Assembly (NCBI GenBank): GCA_943736015.1
Contig: OX031071.1
Coordinates: forward strand, 43,458,709-43,522,708
DNA from: Tridacna crocea
Lineage: Eukaryota > Mollusca > Bivalvia > Cardiida > Cardiidae
Direction of reading: 5' to 3'
Length of the DNA stretch: 64,000 nucleotides
The notes under the pieces: generated by a model
Databases searched by the model: none
The model's input: the letters and a program-made list of their open reading frames with translations, nothing else
Told to the model about the DNA's origin: nothing
Shown: positions 50,336 through 61,869 of the stretch, piece by piece
Numbering within the stretch: position 1 is the first letter of the stretch
How the letters are laid out: every line of letters starts with the position of its first letter
Position numbers and translations under genes: made by a program

Positions 50336-50477
50336 ACTTACTGATTTCTTCAGCTAATTTAAAAGGTTAATTTTTTTAAGCGTTCTCTGTCATTGAAACA
50401 TCACCCAAAACATCTTCCATTCCTTTTTCTAACCTGCAAAATAAATAAAAAAAAAACTTTCACAACACAAAAGAAAA

Positions 50478-51010
50478 ACAAGAGGGCCATGATGGCCCTG
50501 GATCGCTCATCTGAGTCAATAGGCAAAATTTCACTCCAAGTGCATAGTTCAATTTCTGAACAATTGTCAGATCAATTGAGCCTAAAATTGGCCTCTAGGG
50601 CGTCCACAAAGAATTTCCCTAAGTTACCATAGTGAATTACTTTATACCCATAGGTGAACCAATTTAGAACTCATCAAATATTGATCAAGACAAACATTTT
50701 AACAATTTTCAAGTAAATTGAGCAAGAATTGTGGCTTCTGTAGTGTCATTGAGGTATTTCCTTAATTTGACCAAGTGACCTAGATTACGAGCCCAGGTGA
50801 CCCTATTTCAAACTCATTTTAGGTTTCATGAAGAATAACACTTTAACCGATTTTCAAATCAAGAGACAATAAATGTGGCTCAGAAAACCCTAAAGTTTAA
50901 TTTCTTTAATTTGACCTAGTGAGCCAGTTTATGACCCCAGCTCACCCAAATTCAGACTCATGTGACAAACATTCTGACAACTTTTTAGGTCAGTTGAGTA
51001 AAAAGTGCTG
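50478..51010 (+). mobile_element. Helentron-like element, 5' part, old copy
   Basis: It starts AACAAGAGGGCCATGATGGC then CCTGGATCGCTCATCTGAG, matching the 5' end at 21,342. Diverged versions of the 145-bp core follow (TTTGACCTAGTGAGCCAGTT, AATTTTGACCAAGTGACCTA-like). The 3' hairpin and CTAA end are not found. It is far more decayed than the copy at 21,342. Confidence 0.7.
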
Positions 51011-51029
51011 GGCATTCGATCCCCTCTCC

Positions 51030-51765
51030 TATTTTTGCTATTTTTCAGGTATTTTCTGGCTTTTCCTGCCATTTTCCCATCGTTGGCTTTTTTTTTATGG
51101 TAATCGACCAGACCTACATGTACTGTTCAGTGTTCAAATCAAGAAAAAAAAAATCCGGGTATTATGTTGTTACAAAAGGTACATGATAACTGCGTAAGTA
51201 TTTCATTATGTACAAAGCATTGTACACCGAAGCATTAAACCCCTATTTGCCACAGATTGAGTCATTATATATTAATGGGGTAACTTATGATTGTCATATT
51301 CCATAAGGATTTAAATGGAAAACACCTGGCAGGACTAATTTCTGTATAGCAACAACTTTTGTTTCGTATTTCTTCTATACGATAATCAGGATGGTTAAAA
51401 CAAGATTCTATCAAACCTTGTAATAAGTTCTGTATCCCTAGCCTGGCCTAACTGGAAATGCTAGGGACACACATCCTTACCCATAACCTGGCAGGCTAGA
51501 CCCAGAGGCTAGAGGCACGGATCCGTACCCCTAGACACTTCCATAATAAAACAGACAAGAATATTATAATATTCTTAAAGTTCCACACCTGAAATAGTGC
51601 AACTTATGCAATAATACCCTTACAATAGCATGACATGCACAACAAGTGAACTAACCATGCAAATGCTTTTAATATGGATCAGTCTAGAATTGTGTCTGGT
51701 AAAATGTTAAAACAGGTGCTTTCTTAGAACATATACAGTTTGAAATAATTACTTTCTCTATATAT
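51030..51765. other. Non-coding stretch, no feature recognised
   Basis: AT-rich with a poly-A run near 51,143. Around 51,440-51,530 the sequence is richer in C and G (CTAGCCTGGCCTAAC, GGCTAGAGGCACGGATCC) and has some internal repetition of GGCTAGA/GCTAGGG, but no known element matches. Confidence 0.4.
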
Positions 51766-51769
51766 TCAA

Positions 51770-51990
51770 CCCTTTCCCAAGCGACAAATTTTTGACTCTT
51801 CCAAACTGAAAGAGTTTGCAGACGACAAATTTAGATTTTAAAAAAATGGCAAAAAGTTCTCAAAAAAGGGTAGAAAACACTTTGGGAAAAGGAAAAATTG
51901 CTTGTTACGAGCAATTTTTCCTTTTCCCACAGTGTTTTCAAAAGACTTTTACAGCAGACACGTAAAAACCAGGGCTTGTTTGGGAAAGGG
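51770..51990 (-). mobile_element. Family A (piggyBac-MITE-like), complete copy
   Basis: TCAA (51,766-51,769), then CCCTTTCCCAAGC, and at the other end CTTGTTTGGGAAAGGG then TTAA (51,991-51,994). The hairpin has long arms, GGGAAAAGGAAAAATTGCTT and the complement, around GTTACGAG. It is exactly 221 bp, like the copy at 5,755-5,975. This is one of the best preserved copies. Confidence 0.85.
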
Positions 51991-52004
51991 TTAATGATGT
52001 ACAT

Positions 52005-52425
52005 AAGAGCATCACTCTGGCAAAAAAGTGTTTGAAACATTTCTGTAATACATCATACCAAGCATAATACCTAGCAAGTTATCACATAATAATGGTTCCA
52101 TAGAAATAATTTTGTCCACAAACCAATGGATCACAAGGTAGAATGATCTCTTGACATAGAGAAAACTTAGTCAAAACAAAAATGTTCAGTTCATGTAAGC
52201 TTGCACAGTATGTGCAAACTGAAAAGAGTCGAAACTTTTTGCAGATGCATTAAACCCAGTTCTCACATAGCATGGCTATCATGGTTGACTAAAACAGACC
52301 ATTTGAGTAACAACCCCTTACTCAATGTTTGTGCACTGATGATTTAGTAGAATTTGAGCAACTTGTCGGGCAAAATAACAGTCACATGAAACTGGGTCGG
52401 CAAACAAATTGGAATGCAACAATAT
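52005..52425. other. Non-coding stretch with a family B trace
   Basis: AGCTTGCACAGTATGTGCAA then ACTGAAAAGAGTCGAAACTT and TTTGCAGATGCATTAAACCC at about 52,197-52,258 are the family B core in reverse orientation, without clear ends. Nothing else is recognised. Confidence 0.45.
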
Positions 52426-52429
52426 ATTT

Positions 52430-52602
52430 AACCAGAGCTCCAAACAGAGGGAGTAATTTTTATATCAAAATTGAACATATACATAATTCTCCAATAAACC
52501 CAATGTAGGCACTCAACATAGAGTTTGGAAGAGAAATAATGAAATAATGGATTTAGAATACCTTCACTTCCTCTTATCTGGAGCTCTGTTTAACTATTAT
52601 AC
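52430..52602. mobile_element. Small foldback element with AACCAGAGCTCC ends
   Basis: TTTAACCAGAGCTCCAAACA at the left is mirrored by ATCTGGAGCTCTGTTTAACT at the right, about 170 bp apart, with GAGGGAGTAAT and CTTCACTTCCTC as inner partners. Its size and structure fit a MITE. No target duplication is certain. Confidence 0.5.
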
Positions 52603-52604
52603 CT

Positions 52605-53235
52605 TGACATGTCCACCTTGACCTACAGGCAGCAGTACTCCAATTACTGGGCAAACATCAAGAGCTGTCAACTAGAATAATGTAATACATGTATGGATTA
52701 TTAAAAGTGATAGCCTTCTACAACAATTTGAAGGAAGAAAATTCCTACCACACATCATTTAAATACCCACTGGCTGCCAAAGTTAATTATAACTATATCA
52801 AACTATATCAATTAAAGTCGGAACTGTGTGGGAAAGAGTTAAAATGCATATAGATATAAATCCTAACTTTTAAAAGTACAGAGAGTTTTGTGACGATGAC
52901 AATCTGTAATTGTGCTGTAGGTTCAAGCTTAGTTGCTTGTAGGAAAAATGCAATTCAAAACTAGGTAGAAAGGTGCCTGGTTACTCTAGAATGTGTTTCC
53001 ATTTTAATCTGGTTTTATTATTTATTTCTTTCCCAGCAATTACCACTTCAACCAACTGTATAATGACAGATTGCCATCTTCACAATAATCTTTATATTTG
53101 AACCAACTTTAAATGCATATTCATGCCTGCATTATGTACTTTAAGCCACTGCTGGGACTTTAATACAAGTGATTCTTGAAATTATGTTTTGCAACATGTA
53201 ATCATCTATGATGAATGTTGAATAAATGGTAATTA
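52605..53235. other. Non-coding stretch, no feature recognised
   Basis: Both strands checked. Only short frames and AT-rich sequence are present; no palindromic family member was found here. Confidence 0.4.
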
Positions 53236-53239
53236 ATTA

Positions 53240-53465
53240 ACTTTTTTTCCTACAATAAAATTTTAGACTTGTCCAAATTTAAGTGTTTCGAGACAACAAA
53301 TTAAATGTGGAAAACACAATTCAGTTTGTCTATGAAAGGATATAAAAAAATGGAAAAAGGAGACAAAGTTTGTTTTCTTGCAAAAAATATTAAAAGGAGA
53401 AAAAGGTGTTTCCTTCATGGTCATTTGAGATTTGTGGTAAAGGTTGACCTCCAATTATTCAGTTT
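53240..53465 (-). mobile_element. Family A copy, decayed
   Basis: ACAATAAAATTTTAGACTTG then TCCAAATTTAAGTGTTTCGA and GACAACAAATTAAATG correspond to the reverse orientation of the family. AGGAGACAAAG and AAAAGGAGAAAAAGG are hairpin remnants. Confidence 0.45.
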
Positions 53466-53763
53466 AAATCTAAATTACTACAAAAAGACCCTAAAAATTT
53501 GACAAGCAAAAAAAGATTTCATTATCATCAGTGCACTTTCATAAACTCTTGCCCTTTCAACACCGTAGACACAAACAATTGACATTTTTCATCAGTAAAA
53601 CAAACCATTACAGGTATTCACTAACCTTTCTTAATGGCATCCTCTATAAGTCTTGTTGTGAAGAATTTTCAATATTTCAAAGTACTGCAATTATCTTAAT
53701 CATACCATATATCCAATCAGTGTAACTGACTGAATCTAGAATTCGACCAAGAATGCTGCTTAA

Positions 53764-54250
53764 CTCTTTATCAAATGACACATTTTTGGACAGGGTCAAA
53801 TTCAAAGCATCTGCAGACAACAAATTAAATCTTGTAAATATTATTGTTTCTGACCTTCATAGGATAGAAAACTATTGTGGGAAAAGGAGAAATTGCTAGT
53901 TACCAGCATTTTCTCCTTTTCCAACAATTTCTTTTACCCTTATGCAAAAAAATAGCATGATTTGAGCCATAGTGAAGATGTAGTCTGCAAATATTTTAAT
54001 TTTGAAAAGGTTAACATTTTGTTATATGGGAAAATAGTTTACTTTTTATCTGGGTTTTTAAGAGTTTCAACAAATCTAAGGAAAAGGTGTTTTGAAAACT
54101 TTGCTGAAAAAAGAGAAAGTACTGGTAACCAGCATTTTCTTTTTTTTTTTTTTTTCCACAAGGTTTTCTACACTTTCACCAACAACTACCATCTTTTCGA
54201 CTAAATTCTAATATGTCATCTGCATTTTTTTTTTAAATTTCGACAACGTC
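53764..54250. mobile_element. Two family A copies
   Basis: The first (53,764 to about 53,950) has a strong hairpin with GGAAAAGGAGAAATTGCTAG, TTACCAGCATTTTCTCCTTT and TCC. The second (about 54,055-54,250) has GTGTTTTGAAAACTTTGCTG and GTACTGGTAACCAGCATTTT with a long T run in the right arm. Each shows TCTGCAAATATTTTAATTTT-type sequence on the expected side. Confidence 0.6.
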
Positions 54251-54540
54251 TAAAATTCAGCACTGTGTCATGTAAAAGCACTGTGTCATGGAACAGGTGT
54301 CATTTTATGAGTAACTGTTACGCTCCAGACCAAAAACAAAAATAAAAATTTACGAAGTAAAATAACCCTATAACTAGTGGGAATAGAGTTATATTTCTTG
54401 TACACCACACTTCTCGTTAATGTGGCCTATCTGTATATGAAGTTTGAAGTCACAAGGTTTTATTCTTTGATCGTTTTATTCAGTGATCGTCTGTACAGCA
54501 TAGCAAAACAGTAAGAATTTGTCCTCATTCTAAATCTTAA

Positions 54541-54757
54541 CACGTTACCAACAGCAAACTTTAACTATTCAAATTGAAAGCATTTGCAGACGACAATTTC
54601 AAAGTGGCTGAAATGGTGCAATTTTGCTTTGATAAGGTCGAAAACTTTGTGGGAAAAGGAGAAAATGTTGGTTACCAGCAGTTTCTCCTTTTCCCACAAT
54701 GTTTTCAGAAGGCTTCTTCTTCAGGGATGTTAAAGGTGGTCATTGTGTGGTAAAGGG
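54541..54757 (-). mobile_element. Family A (piggyBac-MITE-like), complete copy with perfect TTAA pair
   Basis: TTAA at 54,537-54,540 and 54,758-54,761 flank ends CACGTTACCAAC and GTGTGGTAAAGGG. The hairpin TGGGAAAAGGAGAAAATGTT and complement surrounds GGTTACC. Length is 217 bp. Confidence 0.8.
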
Positions 54758-54831
54758 TTAAACGACAACAGTGATTGTTTAGAAGGCTTCAAAAACTCAA
54801 CATCAACGTTCTATCCGTCCTAATCTGTGTA

Positions 54832-54965
54832 GTCCTGCTGCCATCAGGGGCTACATTTGGCACGAAGGTATGCAGTAGTCCGGCTGCCATCAGGGGCAAC
54901 ATTTGGCACGAAGGTATGCAGTAGTCCGGCTGCCATCAGGGGCAACATTTGGCACAAAGATATAC
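54832..54965. repeat. Short tandem array, ~52-bp unit, 3 copies
   Basis: The unit is TAGTCCGGCTGCCATCAGGG, GCAACATTTGGCACGAAGGT and ATGCAG. Copies two and three are identical over most of the unit, indicating recent duplication. Confidence 0.9.
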
Positions 54966-55149
54966 AAATGATTGTGTCACAAAACAGGGATAGAATGGAC
55001 TAAAACAGGCATAAAATTGCCAGCAATTTCTAAATTTCCCCCAGTGTTTTCTATCCTCCAGGGACAAATTCTACCTTTTGACCAACACTTAATGTCATCT
55101 GTAACTACTTTGAATTCAGACTAGTATTTTGTCATTTGGGGAAAGATTG

Positions 55150-55230
55150 AATGCATCCTCAGAAAGTAATGACAGCGGTCAGCCTAACAGTCCTCACAGG
55201 CTGATCCAAACTTTTCTTTCCATTTAAATT
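55150..55230 (+). mobile_element. Family B core, decayed
   Basis: AATGCATCCTCAGAAAGTAA then GACAGCGGTCAGCCTAACAG and TCCTCACAGGCTGATCC, with ATAATTCAAACCAGATTTTA following. Ends are not preserved. Confidence 0.45.
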
Positions 55231-55538
55231 TTCTGCATATTAAAGAACTATACTACCTCATAATTCAAACCAGATTTTACACAAAACTATACTCATATCA
55301 TGTGACAACTTGTTTGCTATAATATTTCTCAATGACGCATTCTCTTTATGCCAGAGCACCGTTAGAAATATGTATATTTCATACCTTTGCAACATCCCTT
55401 GTTTATACAATGAGTGTCATGAACACAACTATCCTTTGTTTTTTCATACTGTATTTTCCAGCCTTTCTCTGTAAGAAAAAATGTTACTGTGTTATTCACA
55501 AATATTTGATCATATACTTATAATCAAAGAATTCCCCA

Positions 55539-55555
55539 TAGGGTTAGGGTTAGGG

Positions 55556-55594
<39 letters not shown>

Positions 55595-55604
55595 TGGGTT
55601 GGGG
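55539..55604 (+). repeat. Interstitial telomeric repeat tract (TTAGGG)n
   Basis: About ten TTAGGG units with drift to GTTTAGGG and GTTTGGG at the right end. TTAGGG is the telomere repeat of molluscs. The tract sits exactly at the left border of the satellite array. The G-rich strand reads rightward, the orientation expected if the chromosome end lay to the right. Confidence 0.9.
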
Positions 55605-56140
55605 ATACGTGTGCGGGAGGCCCCCTTCCAAAGGACTTGGCGAGACGAAAGGCCCTCCCAAAGGCCCTATTTATTAACGAGAGGCCCTAAAAACATGGTC
55701 AAAGGCCCTTAGCCAGGGCCTTTCACGCGGGCCTTAAGGAAATCCTGCCGGTAGTGTTTTCCCAAGAATTTCAGCCGATTTATACCCAGGTGTAGACAGA
55801 AAAACCTTACCGGAAGGCCTTTAAAAAAAACGAAAGGCCATGTTGAAAAAAATAGAGTTACTTGCCCTTACCCCAATGTGTACCAGAGGCCCTAATGACC
55901 AAAGGCCCCAATTAATTTTTTAAGAGTGACATGCCCTTACCCCAATGTGTACCAAAGGCCCTAAACCCTGACCAAAGGCCCTAATTAAATTTTTAAGAGT
56001 GACTTGCCCTTACCCCAATGTCTACCAAAGGCCCTAATGCGCAAAGGCCCCCAACTGATATTTTTAGAGTGACTTGGCCTTACCACAAACCCTGGTCATG
56101 TGTACCAAAGGCCCTCATTGATTTTATTTGCTTAACTTGA
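55605..56140 (+). repeat. Degenerate border of the satellite, AAAGGCCCT repeats
   Basis: Irregular units of about 70-80 bp containing CCAAAGGCCCTAATTAATTT, TTAAGAGTGACTTGCCCTTA and CCCCAATGTGTACC. They grade into the regular array. GAAAGGCCCT motifs are shared with the main unit, suggesting that the border holds older, less homogenised monomers. Confidence 0.8.
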
Positions 56141-57589
56141 AAGTGACCTCCCCCTTACCCCAGAATTTTGGTTAAGGTCTTACCCTACACAGTAGAGTGT
56201 GACGGTTAAGTTAAGACTATATATACTCGAGTACACACCATGTCGGGTTATTGAGAACTTAAGATATTTCTTAAAAGACCAAAGGCCCTGGAAAATGACC
56301 AAAGGCTCTAATTAATTTTTTAAGAGTCATTGATTTTATTTACTTAACTTGAAAGTGACCTCCCCCTTACCCAGAATTTTGGTTAAGGTCTTAGCCTACA
56401 CAGTAGAGTGTGACGGTTAAGTTAAGACTACATATACTCGAGTACACACGATGTCGGGTTATTGAGAACTTCAGATATTTCTTAGAAGACGAAAGGCCCT
56501 GGAAAATGACCAAAGGCCCTACGAAAGGCCCTGAAATCTTATGATTGGGTTAATGCTTTCCAGTCCAAATTGACATCTGCAAGTGGTCTTATCCTACTCA
56601 GTATAGTGTGACAGTTAAGTTAAGACTACATATACTCGAGTACACACGATGTCGGGTTATTGAGAACTTAAGATATATCTTAAAAGACCAAAGGCCCTGG
56701 AAAATGACCAAAGGCCCTAATTAATTTTTTAAGAGTCATTGATCTTATTTGCTTAACTTTGAAATGACCTCCCCCTTACCCAGAATTTTGGTTAAGGTCT
56801 TAGCCTACACAGTAGAGTGTGACGGTTAAGTTAAGACTACATATACTCGAGTACACACGATGTCGGGTTATTGAGAACTTAAGATATTTCTTAAAAGACC
56901 AAAGGCCCTGGAAAATGACCAAAGGCCCTGGAAAATGACCAAAGGCCTTCGAAAGGCCCTGAAATCTTATGATTGGGTTAATGCTTTCCAGTCCAAATTG
57001 ACATCTGCAAGTGGTCTTATCCTACTCAGTAGAGTGTGACAGTTAAGTTAAGACTACATATACTCGAGTACACACGATGTCGGGTTATTGTGAACTTAAG
57101 ATATTTATTAAAAGACGATAGGCCCTGGAAAATGACCAAAGGCCCTGGAAAATGACCAAAGGCCCTACGAAAGGCCCTGAAATCTTATGATTGGGTTAAT
57201 GCTTTCCAGTCCAAATTGACATCTGCAAGTGGTCTTATCCTACTCAGTAGAGTGTGACAGTTAAGTTAGGACTACATATACTCGAGTACACACGATGTCA
57301 GGTTATTGAGAACTTAAGATATTTATTTAAAGACCAAAGGCCCTGGAAAATGACCAAAGGCCCTGGAAAATGACCAAAGGCCCTACGAAAGGCCCTGAAA
57401 TCTTATGATTGGGTTAATGCTTTCCAGTCCAAATTGACATCTGCAAGTGGTCTTATCCTACTCAGTAGAGTGTGACAGTTAAGTTAAGACTACATATACT
57501 CGAGTACACACGATGTCGGGTTATTGAGAACTTAAGATATTTCTTAAAAGATCAAAGGCCCTGGAAAATGACCAAAGGCCTTCGAAAGG

Positions 57590-58895
57590 CCCTGAAATCT
57601 TATGATTGGGTTAATGCTTTCCAGTCCAAATTGACATCTGCAAGTGGTCTTATCCTACTCAGTAGAGTGTGACAGTTAAGTTAAGACTACATATACTCGA
57701 TTACACACGATGTCAGGTTATTGAGAACTTAAGATATTTATTAAAAGACCATAGGCTCTGGAAAATGACCAAAGGCCCTGGAAAATGACCAAAGGCCCTA
57801 CGAAAGGCCCTGAAATCTTATGATTGGGTTAATGCTTTCCAGTCCAAATTGACATCTGCAAGAGGTCTTATCCTACTCAGTAGAGTGTGACAGTTAAGTT
57901 AAGACTACATATACTCGAGTACACACGATGTCGGGTTATTGAGAACTTAAGATATTTCTTAAAAGACCAAAGGCCCTGGAAAATGACCAAAGGCCCTGGA
58001 AAATGACCAAAGGCCTTCGAAAGGCCCTGAAATCTTATGATTGGGTTAATGCTTTCCAGTCCAAATTGACATCTGCAAGTGGTCTTATCCTACTCAGTAG
58101 AGTGTGACAGTTAAGTTAAGACTACATATACTCGATTACACACGATGTCAGGTTATTGAGAACTTAAGATATTTATTAAAAGACCATAGGCTCTGGAAAA
58201 TGACCAAAGGCCCTGGAAAATGACCAAAGGCCCTACGAAAGGCCCTGAAATCTTATGATTGGGTTAATGCTTTCCAGTCCAAATTGACATCTGCAAGAGG
58301 TCTTATCCTACTCAGTAGAGTGTGACAGTTAAGTTAAGACTACATATACTCGAGTACACACGATGTCGGGTTATTGAGAACTTAAGATATTTCTTAAAAG
58401 ACCAAAGGCCCTGGAAAATGACCAAAGGCCCTGGAAAATGACCAAAGGCCTTCGAAAGGCCCTGAAATCTTATGATTGGGTTAATGCTTTCCAGTCCAAA
58501 TTGACATCTGCAAGTGGTCTTATCCTACTCAGTAGAGTGTGACAGTTAAGTTAAGACTACATATACTCGATTACACACGATGTCAGGTTATTGAGAACTT
58601 CAGATATTTATTAAAAGACCATAGGCCCTGGAAAATGACCAAAGGCCCTGGAAAATGACCAAAGGCCCTACGAAAGGCCCTGAAATCTTATGATTGGGTT
58701 AATGCTTTCCAGTCCAAATTGACATCTGCAAGAGGTCTTATCCTACTCAGTAGAGTGTGACAGTTAAGTTAAGACTACATATACTCGAGTACACACGATG
58801 TCGGGTTATTGAGAACTTAAGATATTTCTTAAAAGACCAAAGGCCCTGGAAAATGACCAAAGGCCGTACGAAAGGCCCTAAAATCTTATGAACGG
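57590..58895 (+). repeat. Higher-order repeat: 435-bp dimer, three copies
   Basis: Monomers alternate between a type with CTCGATTACACACGATGTCA then TATTTATTAAAAGACCATAG and a type with CTCGAGTACACACGATGTCG then TATTTCTTAAAAGACCAAAG. The diagnostic CTCGATT recurs at 57,696, 58,131 and 58,566, exactly 435 bp apart. Confidence 0.9.
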
Positions 58896-58914
58896 GTTAA
58901 TGCTTTGCAGTCCT

Positions 58915-59149
58915 AACCGGTTCAATCCGGTCAAAACTGGTTCTATCCGGTTCAAACCGGTTCTATCCGGTTCAATCCGGTCTAATCCGGTTCAAACTGC
59001 TTTTATCCGGTTCTATTCGGTTTAATCCGGTTCAATCCGGTTCAAACCGGTTCGTTTAATCCGGTTCAAACCGATTTAATCCGGTTCTAACCCGTTCTAA
59101 CCGGTTCTATCGTGTTTTATCCGGTTCTATCTGGTTCAAACCGGTTCTA
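58915..59149 (+). repeat. CCGGTT minisatellite block 1
   Basis: Roughly 10-bp units AACCGGTTCTATCCGGTTCA with many AACCGGTT palindromes. It replaces the central part of a satellite monomer: it starts after GCTTTGCAGTCCT and ends at TCTAATGACCAAAGGCCCTG. Confidence 0.9.
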
Positions 59150-59430
59150 ATGACCAAAGGCCCTGGAAAATGACCAAAGGCCCTACGAAAGGCCCTGAAA
59201 TCTTATGATTGGGTTAATGCTTTCCAGTCGAAATTGACATCTGCAAGTGGTCTTATCCTACTAAGTAGAGTGTGACAGTTAAGTTAAGACTACATATACT
59301 CGAGTACACACGATGTCGGGTTATTGAGAATTTAAGATATTTCTTAAAAGACCAAAGACCCTGGAAAATGACCAAAGGCCGTACGAAAGGCCCTGAAATC
59401 TTATGAACGGGTTAATGCTTTGCAGTCCTA

Positions 59431-59674
59431 ACCGGTTCAATCCGGTCAAAACTGGTTCTATCCGGTTTAAACCGGTTCTATCCGGTTCAATCCGGTTCAA
59501 ACCGGTCTAATCCGGTTCAAACTGCTTTTTTCCGGTTCTATCCGGTTTAATCCGGTTCAATCCGGTTCAAACCGGTTCGTTTAATCCGGTTCAAACCGAT
59601 TTAATCCGGTTCTAACCCGTTCTAACCGGTTCTATCGGGTTTTATCCGGTTCTATCTGGTTCAAACCGGTTCTA
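59431..59674 (+). repeat. CCGGTT minisatellite block 2
   Basis: Very similar to block 1 and in the same position of the monomer; the preceding AACGGGTTAATG landmark is 514 bp after that of block 1, so the whole segment was duplicated as a unit. Confidence 0.9.
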
Positions 59675-60628
59675 ATGACCAAAGGCCCTGGAAAATGACC
59701 AAAGGCCCTACGAAAGGCTCTGAAATCTTATGATTGGGTTAATGCTTTCCAGTCCAAATTGACATCTGCAAGTGGTCTTATCCTACTCAGTAGAGTGTGA
59801 CAGTAAAGTTAAGACTACATATACTCGAGTACACACGATGTCGGGTTATTGAGAACTTAAGATATTTCTTAAAAGACGAAAGGCCCTGGAAAATGACCAA
59901 AGGCCCTGGAAAATGACCAAAGGCCCTACGAAAGGCCCTGAAATCTTATGATTGGGTTAATCCTTTCCAGTCCAAATTGACATCTGCAAGTGGTCTTATC
60001 CTACTCAGTAGAGTGTGACAGTTAAGTTAAGATTACATATACTCGAGTACACACGATGTCAGGTTATTGAGAACTTAAGATAGTTATTAAAAGACCATAG
60101 GCCCTGGAAAATGACCAAAGGCCCTGGAAAATGACCAAAGGCCCTGGAAAATGACCAAAGGCCCTACGAAAGGCCCTGAAATCTTATGATTGGGTTAATG
60201 CTTTCCAGTCCAAATTGACATCTGCAAGTGGTCTTATCCTACTCAGTAGAGTGTGACAGTTAAGTTAAGACTACATATACTCGAGTACACACGATGTCGG
60301 GTTATTGAGAACTTAAGATATTTCTTAAAAGACCAAAGGCCCTGGAAAATGACCAAAGGCCCTGGAAAATGACCAAAGGCCCTACGAAAGGCCCTGAAAT
60401 CTTATGAACGGGTTAATGCTTTGCAGTCCAAATTGACATCTGCAAGAGGTCTTATCCTACTCACTAGAGTGTGACAGTTAAGTTAAGACTACATATACTC
60501 GAGTACACACGATGTCGGCTTATTGAGAACTTAAGATATTTCTTAAAAGACCAAAGGCCCTGGAAAATGACGAAAGGCCCTACGAAAGGCCCTGAAATCT
60601 TATGAACGGGTTAATGTTTTGTAGTCCT

Positions 60629-61003
60629 ATCCGGTTCAATCAAGTCAAAACTGGTTCTATCCTGTTCAAACCGTTTTTATCCGGTTCTATCCGGTTTAAT
60701 CCGGTCAAGACTGGTTCTATCCGTTATAAACCGGTTCTATCCGGTTTAATCCGGTTCAAACCGGTCTAATCCGGTTCAAACCGGTTTAATCCGGTTCAAT
60801 CCTGTTCAAACCGGTTCTATCCGGTTCAATCCGGTTCAAACCGGTCTAACCCGGTTTTAACCGGTTCTATCCGGGTCTCTCCGGTTAAAACCGGTTCGTT
60901 TAATCCGGTTCAAACCAATTTAATCCGGTTCAAACTCGTTCCAACCCGTTCTAACCGGTTCTATCGGGTTTTATCCGGTTCTATCCGGTTCAAACCGGTT
61001 CTA
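60629..61003 (+). repeat. CCGGTT minisatellite block 3
   Basis: The longest block, ~375 bp, with ATCCGGTTCAAACCGGTCTA variants and the same closing sequence as blocks 1 and 2. Confidence 0.9.
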
Positions 61004-61520
61004 ATGACCAAAGGCCCTGGAAAATGACCAAAGGCCCTACGAAAGGCCCTGAAATCTTTTGATTGGGTTAATGCTTTCCAGTCCAAATTGACATCTGCAA
61101 GTGGTCTTATCCTACTCAGTAGAATGTGACAGTTAAGTTAAGACTACATATACCCGAGTACACATGATGTCGGGTTATTGAGAACTTAAGATATTTCTTA
61201 AAAGACCAAAGGCCCTGGAAAATGGCCAAAGGCCCTGGAAAATGACCAAAGGCCCTACGAAAGGCCCTGAAATCTTATGAACGGGTTAATGCTTTGCAGT
61301 CCAAATTGACATCTGCAAGTGGTCTTATCCTACTCACTAGAGTGTGACAGTTAAATTAAGACTACATATACTCGAGTACACACGATGTCGGGTTATTGAG
61401 AACTTAAGATATTTCTTAAAAACCAAAGGCCCTGGAAAATGACCAAAGGCCCTGGAAAATGACCAAAGGCCCTATGAAAGGCCCTGAAATCTTATGAACG
61501 GGTTAATGCTTTGCAGTCCT

Positions 61521-61869
61521 AACCGGTTCAATCCGGTTCAATCCGGTCAAAACTGGTTCTTTCCGGTTCAATCCGGTTCTATCCGGTTTAATCCGGTCAA
61601 AACTGGTTCTATCCGTTTCAAACCGGTTCTATCCGGTTTAATCCGGTTCAAACCGGTTCTATCCGGGTCAATCCGGTCTAATCCGGCGGTTCAAACCGGT
61701 CTAATCCGGTTTAAACCGGTTCTATCCGGGTCTCTCCGGTTAAAACCGGTTCAAACCGGTTCGTTTAATCCGGTTCAAACCGATTTAATCCGGTTCAAAC
61801 TGGTTCTAACCCGTTCTAACCGGTTCTATCGGGTTTTATCCGGTTCTATCCGGTTCAAACCGGTTCTAA
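61521..61869 (+). repeat. CCGGTT minisatellite block 4
   Basis: Similar to block 3, including ATCCGGGTCTCTCCGGTTAA. A 132-codon frame runs through it (61,494-61,892) only because the repeat lacks stops in that frame; its peptide is a monotonous RFKPVLSGSIRFNP-type repeat and is rejected as a gene. Confidence 0.9.

Noticed and set aside
51831-52040. Minus-strand frame with peptide LLKTLWEKEKLLVTSNFSFS, recurring at 182-397 and elsewhere
   Set aside because: The peptide is the translation of the family A hairpin. Its recurrence follows the MITE copies and has no independent support.
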